64,000 nt of DNA. Origin: Salinicola peritrichatus. GTDB taxonomy: Bacteria; Pseudomonadota; Gammaproteobacteria; Pseudomonadales; Halomonadaceae. Positions 43,561 through 52,870 of this stretch are shown here, in pieces. The notes beneath the pieces are model-generated. The model made no database searches and was not told where the DNA came from. It saw nothing but the letters and a program-made list of their open reading frames with translations. The position numbers and the translations under genes are program-made. The DNA is taken from positions 30,636-94,635 of the forward strand of contig NZ_PZJU01000024.1 in NCBI RefSeq assembly GCF_003206715.1. Reading direction: 5' to 3'. The number at the start of each line of letters is the position of its first letter. Positions within the stretch are counted from its first letter, which is position 1.

Positions 43561-46161
43561 TCAGCGCGCGATCGCCGCCTGACTCGGCGCCGGTTCGGAT
43601 CGACGCCGACGGCGCTGCAAGGCGACAACCAACCCGAACAACACCAGCGCCGGGATCCACATCAGTTCCTTGGGCATCTGGTCGGCGGGAATCCGCACCG
43701 CAACGATCTGCTGATCGAAATCGAAACCCAGCTCTTCCGCTTCGCTGCCGAAATCGGTCATGTCGACCAGTACCTTGCCGTCTTCCTGCATCAGATGCAG
43801 GCCGAGACTGGAGAGCCGCTCGCTACCGGTGTCGCCCTCGGTCGCCGGCACCTGGACCACGAAGCTGGTCGGCGCACCGTAGGCATCGAGGCCATCGACA
43901 CGCACCATCAGATGATCGTCGGGGCCGATCTCGCCCAATGCCTGTTCGAACTGGGTCGGCGGCACATCTTCGTAGGGCGCGTCGACCATGTCCATCCAGA
44001 ATCCCGGGCGGAACAGCGTGAAGGCCACCAGCAGCAGCAGGACGCTTTCGTACCAGCGGTTTCGGACCAGCATGAAGCCCTGGGTGGCAGCGGCGAATAT
44101 CAGCATCGCCACCGTCGCCACGACGAAGATGATGACGCCGTGCACCCAGTCGACGTTGATCAGCAGCAGGTCGGTATTGAAGATGAACAAAAACGGCAGT
44201 GCCGCGGTCCGCAGGCTGTAGTAGAACGCCTGAAAGCCGGTACGGATCGGATCGGCGCCGGAGATCGCCGCCGCCGCGAACGAGGCCAGCCCCACCGGTG
44301 GCGTCACGTCGGCCATGATGCCGAAATAGAACACGAACAGATGCACCGCGATCAACGGCACGATCAATCCATTCTGCTCGCCGAGCTGGACGATCACCGG
44401 CGCGAGCAGCGCGGAAACCACGATATAGTTGGCGGTGGTCGGCAGCCCCATGCCGAGGATCAGACTAAGGATGCCGGTCAGCAACAGCATCAACAGCAGA
44501 TTGCCCATCGACAGCACTTCGACCAGATCCGCCAGAACCAATCCGACACCGGTCTGTGCCACGGCGCCGACGATGATTCCCGCCGTCGCCGTGGCGATGC
44601 CGATGCCGATCATGTTGCGTGCGCCGTCGACCAGACCTTCCCACAGATCCACGCCACCGCGCCTGATGTCCATGGCAAGATCGCTCTTGCCGCGGAACAG
44701 CGCATCGATCGGCCGCTGGGTCACGATGATGAAGATCATGAATGCGGTGGCCCAGAAGGCGGAGAGCCCCGGCGACAACCGTTCGACCATCAGGCACCAG
44801 ACCAGCACGATCACCGGCAGGAGATAATGCAGCCCGACCAACACGGTCGGCTTGGTACGCGGCAGCTGGGTGATTTCCTGCGTCGGGTCGTCCACTTCCA
44901 GTTCGGGATAGTTGGAGCCGAGCTTCAACAGCGCGACGTAGATTGCCGCGACACCCACGCCGATGACCCAGGGCGCGGCGCCGCCCAGGGCGGGCTTGAG
45001 CCAGCCGATGCCGTAATAGACGGCGAAGGCCAATGCCATGATGCCGACCAGGCCGGTCAGGAAACCGATGATCTTGTTCAGCCAGGGGCGCTGCGGATTG
45101 CCGCTGGGCAATCCCCGCATGCCGGCCTTCATCGCCTCCAGATGGACGATGTAAAGCAGCGCGATATAGGAGATCACCGCCGGCACGAAAGCGTGCTTGA
45201 TCACTTCGATATAGGGAATGCCGACGTACTCGACCATCAGGAAGGCGGCGGCGCCCATGACGGGCGGCATGATCTGGCCATTGACCGAGGAGGAGACCTC
45301 CACCGCACCGGCCTTGGTGGCGCTGAAGCCGACCCGCTTCATCATCGGAATGGTGAAGGTACCGGTGGTCACGGTATTGGCGATCGACGAGCCGGAGATC
45401 AGCCCCGTCAGCCCGGAGGAAACGACGGCGGCCTTGGCCGGGCCACCGCGATAGTGGCCCAGCAACGAGAACGCCACCTTGATGAAATAGTTACCGGCGC
45501 CGGCCTTGTCGAGCAGTGCGCCGAACAGCACGAACAGAAACACGAAGCTGGTCGAGACGCCGAGCGCAATGCCGAACACGCCCTGCGTGGTCAGCCACTG
45601 GTGATTGACCAGCCCGGAAAAACTCACGCCACGGTGGGCCAGAATGCCGGGCATGTAAGGACCAGCCAGTGAATAGATCAGGAAAACCAGGGCAATGATC
45701 GTCAGTGGCGGGCCGAGGGAACGCCGGCACGCCTCGAGCAGCAGCACGAGGCCGATGACGCCGACGATGACATCCTGCAGGATCGGCGCGCCCGGGCGGC
45801 TTGCGAGCTGGGCGTAGAAGAAATAGAGATAGGAAGCGCAGAACGCAGCCACGATCGCCATCAGCCAATCCTGGATCGGCATGCGGTCGCGCGGTGAGCG
45901 TTTGAAAGCCGGGTAGGCCATGAAAGCCAGGAACACGGCAAACGATAAATGGATGGAGCGCGCCTCGGTAGCGCTGAAGACCCCGAAGCCGAAGATGAAC
46001 GGCAGCGGCGAGGCGATCCATAGCTGGAACAGCGACCAAAGCGCCGCCACGCCCAGCAGAATGCGATTGGAAAATCCTGTCAGCTTGCGGCCACCGGTAT
46101 CGGCGGCGGCCAGCTCGTCCAGCGTGGCCTGATCGGGGCCGGAAGTCTTGTTGTCCGTCAT
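43561..46161 (-). CDS. TRAP transporter fused 4TM/12TM permease (TAXI type)
   Basis: The 866-aa inner-membrane protein fuses the small DctQ-like and large DctM-like subunits. The N-terminal half of the hydrophobic region is DctQ-like, and the DctM part has GHYRGGPAKAAVVSS, SGSSIANTVTTGTF and VNGQIMPPVMGAAAF (about residues 240-310), typical of TAXI-TRAP permeases. A C-terminal extension (about 720-866) is a DUF3394-like domain with PYEDVPPTQFEQALGEI and a last helix followed by a run of Arg. The substrate is unknown but TAXI systems usually carry dicarboxylates or glutamate, driven by a sodium or proton gradient. ATG 46161 gives MTDNKTSGPDQ after CAGGATC. Confidence 0.93.
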   Translation of the reverse strand: MTDNKTSGPDQATLDELAAADTGGRKLTGFSNRILLGVAALWSLFQLWIASPLPFIFGFGVFSATEARSIHLSFAVFLAFMAYPAFKRSPRDRMPIQDWLMAIVAAFCASYLYFFYAQLASRPGAPILQDVIVGVIGLVLLLEACRRSLGPPLTIIALVFLIYSLAGPYMPGILAHRGVSFSGLVNHQWLTTQGVFGIALGVSTSFVFLFVLFGALLDKAGAGNYFIKVAFSLLGHYRGGPAKAAVVSSGLTGLISGSSIANTVTTGTFTIPMMKRVGFSATKAGAVEVSSSVNGQIMPPVMGAAAFLMVEYVGIPYIEVIKHAFVPAVISYIALLYIVHLEAMKAGMRGLPSGNPQRPWLNKIIGFLTGLVGIMALAFAVYYGIGWLKPALGGAAPWVIGVGVAAIYVALLKLGSNYPELEVDDPTQEITQLPRTKPTVLVGLHYLLPVIVLVWCLMVERLSPGLSAFWATAFMIFIIVTQRPIDALFRGKSDLAMDIRRGGVDLWEGLVDGARNMIGIGIATATAGIIVGAVAQTGVGLVLADLVEVLSMGNLLLMLLLTGILSLILGMGLPTTANYIVVSALLAPVIVQLGEQNGLIVPLIAVHLFVFYFGIMADVTPPVGLASFAAAAISGADPIRTGFQAFYYSLRTAALPFLFIFNTDLLLINVDWVHGVIIFVVATVAMLIFAAATQGFMLVRNRWYESVLLLLVAFTLFRPGFWMDMVDAPYEDVPPTQFEQALGEIGPDDHLMVRVDGLDAYGAPTSFVVQVPATEGDTGSERLSSLGLHLMQEDGKVLVDMTDFGSEAEELGFDFDQQIVAVRIPADQMPKELMWIPALVLFGLVVALQRRRRRSEPAPSQAAIAR

Positions 46162-46342
46162 GAGCAGATCCTGACTTGACAGCCGGTCGGCGGAAGTCAG
46201 CCTGAAAGGCGTCGCTTCGCGGTCATGGCCGGGTATGAGGCATACCTCGGGTCGATCCAAATGCGCGGCGGCTGCGTGCAGCCACCGCGCTCACGTTTCG
46301 GCGGATTCTCTGAGAACCGCCGAACCGCTCCAGGACGTTTAG

Positions 46343-46422
46343 GGAAACGCTGAATAAATCGGCGAGCAGGAGCACCGCGCAACGACGCGATTCGCCTGCG
46401 CAGACATTTATGCAGTGTTTCC
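46343..46422. mobile_element. MITE-like element, copy B (80 bp, internally deleted)
   Basis: The ends GGAAACGCTGAATAAAT and ATTTATGCAGTGTTTCC match in 15 of 17 positions as inverted repeats. TTAG flanks both sides as a 4-bp duplication; the right TTAG contains the complement of the binding-protein TAA stop. About 60 bases of the interior present in copy C are missing, joining GGCGAGCAGG directly to AGCACCGCGC. It lies between the binding-protein and permease genes of the TRAP operon. Confidence 0.87.
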
Positions 46423-47397
46423 TTAGAGCCAGCCCTGCTCCTTGTAGTAGCGCTTGGCCCCTTCATGCAGCGGCGCGGACAGGCCATCGCTGATCATCTC
46501 TTCCGGCTTCAGGTTGGCGAAGGCCGGATGCAGACGCTTGAAGCGGTCGAAGTTGTCGAACACCGCCTTGACGGTCTGATAGACGACTTCGTCATCGACA
46601 TCGGCGGAAGTCACGAAGGTCGCCTTGACCCCGAAGGTCTCGACGTCGTCCGGGTTACCCTCGTACATGCCGCCCGGAATGGTGGACATGCTGTAGTACG
46701 GATACTTCTCGACCAGCCCTTTGACGGCCTCGTCGTTCAGCGGCACCAGGTTGGCGTCGACGGTGGTGGTCGCTTCCTGGATTGCGCCGTTGGGGTGACC
46801 GACGACGTAAGTGATTGCATCGAGGTTGTTGTCGGAGAGCGCCGAGGCCATCTCGGCGGCGCCCAGCTCGGAAGCCAGCGAGAACACGCTGGTATCCCAG
46901 CCCTCCGCGTCCATCAGCACTTCCATGGTGGCGCGGTTGCCGGAGCCGGGGTTGCCGATATTGACGCGCTTGCCTTTCAGGTCCTGCACGGAATGGATGT
47001 TGGCGTCCTTGCGCGCCAGGAGCGTCAACGGCTCGCCATGCAGCGAGAACACCGAGCGCAGGTTCTCCATCGGCTGATCGAACGGCGCTTCACCGTTGTA
47101 GGCGTTGTATTGCGTATCGGACTGGGCCACGCCCATGTTCAGTTCGCCGGACTTGATGCCGTTGATGTTGGCGACGGAACCACCGGTGGACGGCGCGTTG
47201 CAGCGAATGCCGGTCTCTTCGGCACTCCGGTTGACCATGCGGCAGACGGACTGGCCAACCACGTAGTAAACCCCGGTCTGCCCCCCGGTACCGATGGTGA
47301 TGTACTGCTGATCCTGAGCCATTGCCGGTGTCGACAGCGAGGCGGCCCCCATCAGGGCGGTGGACAGTACGGCGGCGGTCAATGCATGGCGTTTCAT
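46423..47397 (-). CDS. TAXI-family TRAP solute-binding protein
   Basis: The 324-aa periplasmic protein begins with a cleavable signal peptide (MKRHALTAAVLSTALMGA, then a cut after PAMA). The mature start QYITIGTGGQTGVYYVVGQS and the TGGSVANINGIKSGELNMG segment are typical of TAXI (TRAP-associated extracytoplasmic immunogenic) proteins. It should deliver its ligand to the fused permease just downstream. ATG 47397 is preferred to ATG 47403 because GAGG then has 7-base spacing. The MITE copy B begins at its stop codon. Confidence 0.92.
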   Translation of the reverse strand: MKRHALTAAVLSTALMGAASLSTPAMAQDQQYITIGTGGQTGVYYVVGQSVCRMVNRSAEETGIRCNAPSTGGSVANINGIKSGELNMGVAQSDTQYNAYNGEAPFDQPMENLRSVFSLHGEPLTLLARKDANIHSVQDLKGKRVNIGNPGSGNRATMEVLMDAEGWDTSVFSLASELGAAEMASALSDNNLDAITYVVGHPNGAIQEATTTVDANLVPLNDEAVKGLVEKYPYYSMSTIPGGMYEGNPDDVETFGVKATFVTSADVDDEVVYQTVKAVFDNFDRFKRLHPAFANLKPEEMISDGLSAPLHEGAKRYYKEQGWL

Positions 47398-47721
47398 GCG
47401 CATACCTCATTTTCCATTTATTGTGTCGGTCGGCGTCGCGACCCCTTGAAGACGGGCGGCTGGCGTGCGTCAGGTTTATGATTTCAAGCCGCGCCCGTAA
47501 ACCTCTCTCGTGCAACATAGCTTATCCTGACGGCGCGCCATCATATAGCGAGATGAACAGCGGCAAAACCGGATGGCATCGCTCGAATGCCATGCGCGGA
47601 TCTCGATCTAACCTTTCGGTCAGCCCCGAGCCACCGCCATCAAGCCGATTGCGGTCGTCGCTGCCGGTGTGGCGCTCCGCATGGCCACCATTATTGGAAT
47701 GGCTTATGCAAGACATGAATG
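47398..47721. other. Intergenic region upstream of the TAXI-TRAP operon
   Basis: The 324-base gap has no convincing gene; a 67-codon frame within it (47522-47725, minus) lacks any family resemblance. The minus strand should hold the TAXI-TRAP promoter; TTGAAA at about 47485 is a possible minus 35 element, without a good partner. Confidence 0.35.
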
Positions 47722-48222
47722 TCAATCGGGCTCGAGCCAGGGCGACAGATCCAGCCGGTCGCCAACCGTCAGTTCACGCTTCTCGAAGTAACCGGCGTTG
47801 GTTTCCAGCGCCGCACGGAACGGAGCGCCGGCGGGATAGACGGGGCAATCCCGTGAGGACGCCGAGCGGCACGGCGACATCGTCTTCAGCGAGCGGATAA
47901 TGCCGTCGCTGTCGACGAAGGCGATGTCCAGCGGGATCCGCGTGCGGTACATCCAGTAGGCGCTGCTACCCGGCTGTTCGCTATCGTACAGGAACAGCAT
48001 GCCGGCATTCTCCGCCAGCGTCTCGCGTTCCATCAAGCCGCGAGAGCGCTGCTGCGGTGTCGCGGCCACCTCCACCTGGAGCCTGTACTGCTGCTCGCCA
48101 TTGCCAAGGGTGAGTGTCTCGCGCGCTAGCGACTCAGCCCAAACGGCCGTCGTTCCCAGCAGCGCAACCAGCAAGGCTGTCCAACCAGCCGTCCCCCAGC
48201 CAATCCCCTTCTTCGATGGCAT
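47722..48222 (-). CDS. DUF192 family exported protein
   Basis: The 166-aa protein has an N-terminal signal or anchor helix (about 12-29, cleavage after VWA likely) and a DUF192 domain with RSRGLMERETLAENAGMLFLYD, WMYRTRIPLDIAFVDSDGII and the final GDRLDLSPW. DUF192 proteins are small exported beta proteins of unknown function. Here the family's conserved RGLM and WM segments are intact. GGAGGGAAAC precedes the ATG. It lies between the DedA gene and the TRAP operon. Confidence 0.9.
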   Translation of the reverse strand: MPSKKGIGWGTAGWTALLVALLGTTAVWAESLARETLTLGNGEQQYRLQVEVAATPQQRSRGLMERETLAENAGMLFLYDSEQPGSSAYWMYRTRIPLDIAFVDSDGIIRSLKTMSPCRSASSRDCPVYPAGAPFRAALETNAGYFEKRELTVGDRLDLSPWLEPD

Positions 48223-48249
48223 GTTTCCCTCCGCAACGCCCTCGCCCCT

Positions 48250-48864
48250 TCAACCGCCTCGACGATGGCGGCTCCAATAATGTCTACCGATCCGCAAGAT
48301 CCACAGCACCACCAGAAGCGCCAGCAACCATTGGGAAAGCGGCCCGATGATTCCCTGCAGCGCGCGGAAGTTCTCCCCCAGCTGATAGCCGGCCACGGCC
48401 AGAAAAGCGCTCCACCCCGCGCTGCCCAGTGTCGTCAGTACCAGGAAGCGGCCAAGCGGCATGGCATAGAGACCCGCCGGCAGCGAGATCAGCGAGCGCA
48501 CGCCGGGCACCAATCGCCCAAACAGAACGATCCAGCCACCGTAGCGTTGGAAAATGCGTTCGGCGCGTTCGAGGTCCTGCCACGACAGCGCCAGCCAATG
48601 GCCGTGACGCTCGACGAAATCCGTCAGGCGCTCGTGCCCGAACCAGCGCGCCAGAGCATAGAAAGGCAGTGCACCGAGAACCGACCCGATCGTACTTGCC
48701 ACGAGTATGCCGAACAGCGACAGCCGGTCCTGGCTCGACAGATAACCGGCCAGCGGCATGATCAGTTCGGAAGGAATCGGCGGGAACAGATTCTCCGCGA
48801 ACATCAGCAAGACCAGGCCGAAATAACCCAACGTGTCGATTGCCTGCTGAATCAGCGGATACAA
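48250..48864 (-). CDS. DedA family membrane protein (TTG start)
   Basis: The 204-aa inner-membrane protein contains the DedA/SNARE-associated domain with FAENLFPPIPSELIMPLAGY near the N-terminus and FGRLVPGVRSLISLPAG near 110. DedA proteins affect membrane lipid scrambling and pH or drug tolerance. The best start is TTG at 48864: AAGGAGTCGCCAC lies before it and the protein then starts at YPLIQQAIDTLGYFG as in homologues. The frame remains open upstream to 49038, but those residues are not family-like. The DUF192 gene follows at 27 bases. Confidence 0.9.
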   Translation of the reverse strand: MYPLIQQAIDTLGYFGLVLLMFAENLFPPIPSELIMPLAGYLSSQDRLSLFGILVASTIGSVLGALPFYALARWFGHERLTDFVERHGHWLALSWQDLERAERIFQRYGGWIVLFGRLVPGVRSLISLPAGLYAMPLGRFLVLTTLGSAGWSAFLAVAGYQLGENFRALQGIIGPLSQWLLALLVVLWILRIGRHYWSRHRRGG

Positions 48865-49063
48865 GTGGCGACTCCTTGGCCGTTGCGTTGACGGTTGTCT
48901 GTGTGAGATATGCCACAGCCTTTCTGGCACCGAATGAAGCATACTAGATCGAGCCTTGGCAGGGACCAAGCTGCGCTTGCCGCTTGACGCCCTCGTTTGC
49001 GGCATTGAAAGTCGTCCCTTGTCGTCGGCAAACCACATACCTCAATGCCACGGGAACCAACGC

Positions 49064-49933
49064 GTGCCCCTCAAGGACTTACTGATCGGCCTGGGCATCA
49101 TTGCCATCTGGGCTTTCAATATCATCGTGATCAAGCTCGGCGTTGCCGAACTGCCACCGCTGCTGGTCACGCTACTACGCTTCATCCTGGTGGCTGTGCT
49201 GATCGTGCCGTTCACGCGTATCTCGCGTCATCAGCTACGCTGGATTCTGCTGCTCGCGGTCACCTTCGGCGGACTGCACTTTCCGCTGCTGTTTCTCGGC
49301 CTGCAGCAGGCGGAAGCGGGCACCGGCGCGCTGCTGGTGCAGATGGGCACCCCGTTCGCGACGCTGCTGGCGGCGATCTTTCTCAAGGAGAAACTCGGCT
49401 CGCGCCGGATCGTCGGCCTGGTCCTCGCCTTCGGCGGTGTCGTCGTGCTGGCGGGAGGTCCGTCGCTGCCGCCGCCGGCCGCGACCGCACTGTTACTGGC
49501 CAGCGCCTTCTTCTGGGCGGTTTCGACCATGATCATCAAGCTGGCGCCGCCGATCGCACCGTTCACCATGACCGGCTGGATATCGCTGTTCGCCATTCCG
49601 CTGGTGGGGTTGGGCAGCGCGCTGTTCGAGTCGGGACAATGGCAGGCCATTCACAACGCCGGCTGGGCCGGTTGGGGAGCCATCGTCTACACCGCGGTCA
49701 TGTCATCGATCGCGGCCTACGGGCTGTGGTATCGGCTGCTGCAGAAGCACCCCGTCAGCCGCGTGGTCCCGCTGACGCTACTGATGCCGGTGTTCGCGGT
49801 GATCCTCGGCGTCTGGCTGCTCGACGACCCGCTGGGCATCAACAAGCTCGCCGGCGGGGCCATGGTCGTCGCCGGGCTGGGCGTGATCAATATCCGTTTC
49901 CGTCGCATCCATGTCACGAGGCCATCTCCATGA
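49064..49933 (+). CDS. EamA-family (DMT) transporter
   Basis: The 289-aa protein has ten hydrophobic helices in two repeats, with the EamA segments LAVTFGGLHFPLLFLGLQQAEAG in part and AIVYTAVMSSIAAYGLWYRLL in part. Members export amino acids or metabolites; the substrate is unknown. The start is probably GTG at 49064 (VPLKDLLIGLG), by comparison with homologues that begin at the first helix; the ribosome-binding site (CGGGAA) is weak. Its stop overlaps the next ATG by 4 bases (ATGA). Confidence 0.85.
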   Translation: MPLKDLLIGLGIIAIWAFNIIVIKLGVAELPPLLVTLLRFILVAVLIVPFTRISRHQLRWILLLAVTFGGLHFPLLFLGLQQAEAGTGALLVQMGTPFATLLAAIFLKEKLGSRRIVGLVLAFGGVVVLAGGPSLPPPAATALLLASAFFWAVSTMIIKLAPPIAPFTMTGWISLFAIPLVGLGSALFESGQWQAIHNAGWAGWGAIVYTAVMSSIAAYGLWYRLLQKHPVSRVVPLTLLMPVFAVILGVWLLDDPLGINKLAGGAMVVAGLGVINIRFRRIHVTRPSP

Positions 49934-50397
49934 ACCCAACAGCTAATGTCGTTGCCGCCCACATCGAAGAAATGACACCGGCCGATCATGCCGACTTCGT
50001 TGCCATGATGAGGCGCACCCCCGGTGTAGTCGTGCGCAATGCCGACGGTTTCGAGGCCACCGAGCGCTACCTGGCGCGCAATCCCGGCATGAGCTTCGTC
50101 GCCCGAATGCCGGGTCACGCGGGCATCGTCGGTTGCGCCATGGCCGGTCACGATGGCCGCCGGGGCTATCTGCAGCATGTGATGGTGGAGCCGGACTGCC
50201 GGGGTTTGGGGTTGGCGCGTGCGCTGATCGACCGTTGCCTGGCGGCACTGCTGGCGGCCGGCATCGAGAAGGTGCATCTCGATACGCTGACGGACAACCA
50301 CGAGGCGCACCGCTTCTGGACTCACCTGGGCTGGTCGAATCGCAACGCCGAAATCGTCAGGTTCTCGCGGGTGCTGGTCGACGATGACAATGCATAG
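49930..50397 (+). CDS. GNAT-family N-acetyltransferase (second)
   Basis: The 155-aa protein has a GNAT core with the coenzyme A loop VMVEPDCRGLGLARALIDRC (about 84-103) and a C-terminal KVHLDTLTDNHEAHRFWTHLGW segment. The acceptor is unknown. It is translationally coupled to the EamA transporter, which suggests that a product or substrate of the two is shared. Confidence 0.85.
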   Translation: MNPTANVVAAHIEEMTPADHADFVAMMRRTPGVVVRNADGFEATERYLARNPGMSFVARMPGHAGIVGCAMAGHDGRRGYLQHVMVEPDCRGLGLARALIDRCLAALLAAGIEKVHLDTLTDNHEAHRFWTHLGWSNRNAEIVRFSRVLVDDDNA

Positions 50398-50445
50398 GCT
50401 TTCTCCGGTCACAGCGACCGCGGGCCACCATCGATACCGAACGGT

Positions 50446-52038
50446 ATGGCAGCCGAGCGAACCACGCCTGCAGTAACCGACGCCCGCCCCGCCGGTGGCA
50501 ATCGGCATTGGCCGGTGATCGTGCTGATCCTGCTGGCCGGAACGATGATCGTCGCGGCCCTGGCGGGCCTATGGCTGGTTTCCCATAAAGAACGCGACTA
50601 CGCCTCACCCGGGCAGCACATCGAGGTATGGCAGAGCTACAACCTGCGCCTGCAGCTCGAGAGCCTGATCGACATCGCCAGAGCAGTCGATGACAGCCAC
50701 GCACGGGCGGCGGAACTCAAGCTGCGTCTCGGCGTCATGCGCACGGCGCTGAGTCCGCTGCTACACACCCATGCCTTCGATTTCCTGGACCCGCCCCGTC
50801 GTGCGGCGGTGCGAGCGACCCTGGAACGTCTGGCGCAGCACAGCGACAGTTGGTTGCAAGCGCTCGAACGGCGGGACCGGGCGAGCGCGCATCGGATCGC
50901 CGGCGAAGTGCTCTCTTCACTGCCCCAGGAGCGCCAGGCGGTCCACGACGTCATCGCCGCCGCCAATGTCGCCGTCGCCACTCAGCTCGACCACGAGCGC
51001 CGGTCCCTGCAGCGCACCTTTCATTGGCTGACAGCCACGTTGATCATCCTGGCCGTCGGTTGCCTGCTGCTGGCCCTGGAAATCTTCATCACGCAGCGCC
51101 GTACGCGCCGACTCGCCATCGAACTACAGCAGCTCAATGCCTCGCTGGAACGCCGCGTGCTGGAGCGAACGCGCCTGCTTCACGAGCGCGAAACGCTGCT
51201 CCGGACGATTCTCGAATCGACCCCCAGCGACGTGACGCTGCTCAGTGCCGATCAGCGTCGGGTCTTCTACGTCAGCGACAACCTGCTGATGCAGAGCGGA
51301 ATCGACCGCGCCGAATCCTTCAGGCTGGAGGCCCTTTTCGTCGACGCCGACGATTACGCGCACTTCCTCGAGCGGCTCGAACGCAACGAGGCCATCCATC
51401 AGATGGAAACCCAGTTGTGCCCACACGCCCCCTACTGGGCGCTGCTGACCGCCAGGCCGCTGCAGGTTCACGCTCAGTCCGCCTGGCTGATCTGGTGTCT
51501 CGACATCACCCGGCACCATCGCATGCAGGAAAGGCTCGAGCAGTTGGCGGCTACCGATGCGCTGACCGGCCTCAACAATCGCCGCGCGCTCCTGCGCGCC
51601 ACGGTGTATCACCTGCGGCGGCGGCGCAGTGCGCCGCTGAGCGTGCTGTTGATAGACATCGACCATTTCAAGCGAATCAACGATCAGCACGGCCACCCGG
51701 TCGGCGACGAAGCGTTACGTTCGATTGCTCGGCGGCTGCAGGCGCTGCTACGCGAGGAGACGCTGATCGGACGCGTCGGCGGGGAGGAGTTCGCCGTGGT
51801 GCTGCCGGACACCCCCATCGAAGATGCCGTTACCGTTGCCGAACGTCTGCGCGGCGCCATTGCCGAAACGCCGCTCGAAATCGACGCCACGCTGTCGCTG
51901 TCGGTGACGCTGAGCATCGGCCTGACCCGCTGGCTCGAGGGCGACACGCTCAAGCGCATGATGCGCCGCGCCGACCGCGGGCTCTATCGCGCCAAGGCCG
52001 AGGGCCGTAACCGCGTGGTCCTCGCCGACGAGGAGTGA
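50446..52038 (+). CDS. Diguanylate cyclase with membrane sensor and PAS-like domain
   Basis: The 530-aa protein has an N-terminal membrane helix (about 24-46), a periplasmic four-helix-type region, a second helix (about 193-215), a coiled coil, a PAS-like region (about 250-360) and a C-terminal GGDEF domain (about 365-530) with the active-site GGEEF. Catalytic signature residues are present, so it should make cyclic-di-GMP. The allosteric I-site RxxD five residues before GGEEF reads REET, so product feedback through that site is probably lost. It starts 49 bases after the acetyltransferase gene and converges with the iron-uptake ATPase gene. Confidence 0.88.
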   Translation: MAAERTTPAVTDARPAGGNRHWPVIVLILLAGTMIVAALAGLWLVSHKERDYASPGQHIEVWQSYNLRLQLESLIDIARAVDDSHARAAELKLRLGVMRTALSPLLHTHAFDFLDPPRRAAVRATLERLAQHSDSWLQALERRDRASAHRIAGEVLSSLPQERQAVHDVIAAANVAVATQLDHERRSLQRTFHWLTATLIILAVGCLLLALEIFITQRRTRRLAIELQQLNASLERRVLERTRLLHERETLLRTILESTPSDVTLLSADQRRVFYVSDNLLMQSGIDRAESFRLEALFVDADDYAHFLERLERNEAIHQMETQLCPHAPYWALLTARPLQVHAQSAWLIWCLDITRHHRMQERLEQLAATDALTGLNNRRALLRATVYHLRRRRSAPLSVLLIDIDHFKRINDQHGHPVGDEALRSIARRLQALLREETLIGRVGGEEFAVVLPDTPIEDAVTVAERLRGAIAETPLEIDATLSLSVTLSIGLTRWLEGDTLKRMMRRADRGLYRAKAEGRNRVVLADEE

Positions 52039-52042
52039 CGGC

Positions 52043-52870
52043 TCAGTTCGCCCTCGCACCGGCCGAACGAATGTTGGTCAGGATCGGGCTCCCGGTTGCC
52101 GGGTCCTGGATCAAGGTGCACTCCACACCGTAGAGCTCGCGGACCAGTTCCGCCGTCACCACTTCGCTCGGCTTGCCGGCGGCGACGATCCTGCCTTCCA
52201 GCATCGCCACCAGGTAGTCGGCGAAGCGACAGGCACTGACCAGGTCGTGGACGACCATCGCCAGCGTCTTGCCCGATGCCGCCAGCTCGCGGATGAGCTC
52301 GAAGACTTCGAGCTGGTGGCCGAGATCGAGGGCCGAGGTCGGCTCGTCGAGCAGCAACAGCGGTGTCTGCTGAGCGATCGCCATGGCGATCCAGGCACGC
52401 TGACGCTGGCCGCCCGACATCGCTTCCAGCGGCCGATCGGCGAGCGCGTGCAGATCGGCTGCCGTCAGCGCTTCCTCGACCACCCGCCGATCCTCGGCCG
52501 ACCACTGCCGCAGCAGCCCTTGATGCGGCTGGCGCCCGAAGCGGATCAACTCAGCCACCGTCAGGCCTTCCGGTGCCTGTGTATCCTGCGGCAGCAGCGC
52601 TAGCCGTCGGGCCACCTCCCGCGCCGGCAGGCGCTGGATGTCGCGACCGTCGAGCAGCACCGCGCCGGCATCCGGCGCGTGCAAGCGCGCCAGGCTGGCG
52701 AGCAGGGTCGACTTGCCACAACCGTTGGGGCCGACGATGGCCGTCACCTGGCCGGCGGGCAATTGCAAGTCGAGCGCATCGATTACGCTGCGTCGCGCAT
52801 TGCCTCGTCCATAGCTCAGGGAGAGCTGGCGGGTGACCAGCGGCGGTGCCATATCGGCAGGCGAGTTCAT
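52043..52870 (-). CDS. Iron-siderophore ABC transporter ATPase (FecE/FhuC-like)
   Basis: The 275-aa ATPase has a Walker A GPNGCGKS (about 47-54), a Q-loop LLPQD, the signature SGGQRQRAWIAMA (about 149-161), Walker B LLLLDEPTSALD and the H-loop VVHDL. It energises siderophore import with the two BtuCD-type permeases. The ATG at 52870 overlaps the permease stop by 4 bases. It is last in the operon and lies 4 bases from the convergent diguanylate cyclase stop. Confidence 0.93.
   Translation of the reverse strand: MNSPADMAPPLVTRQLSLSYGRGNARRSVIDALDLQLPAGQVTAIVGPNGCGKSTLLASLARLHAPDAGAVLLDGRDIQRLPAREVARRLALLPQDTQAPEGLTVAELIRFGRQPHQGLLRQWSAEDRRVVEEALTAADLHALADRPLEAMSGGQRQRAWIAMAIAQQTPLLLLDEPTSALDLGHQLEVFELIRELAASGKTLAMVVHDLVSACRFADYLVAMLEGRIVAAGKPSEVVTAELVRELYGVECTLIQDPATGSPILTNIRSAGARAN

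Noticed and set aside
43558..45672. Plus-strand open frame of 704 codons opposite the TRAP permease
   Set aside because: It is a Gln/His/Arg-rich antisense shadow of hydrophobic codons without any domain.
47522..47725. 67-codon minus-strand frame between the TRAP operon and DUF192 gene
   Set aside because: It has no convincing ribosome-binding site, hydrophobic segment or family match, and overlaps the DUF192 3' end.
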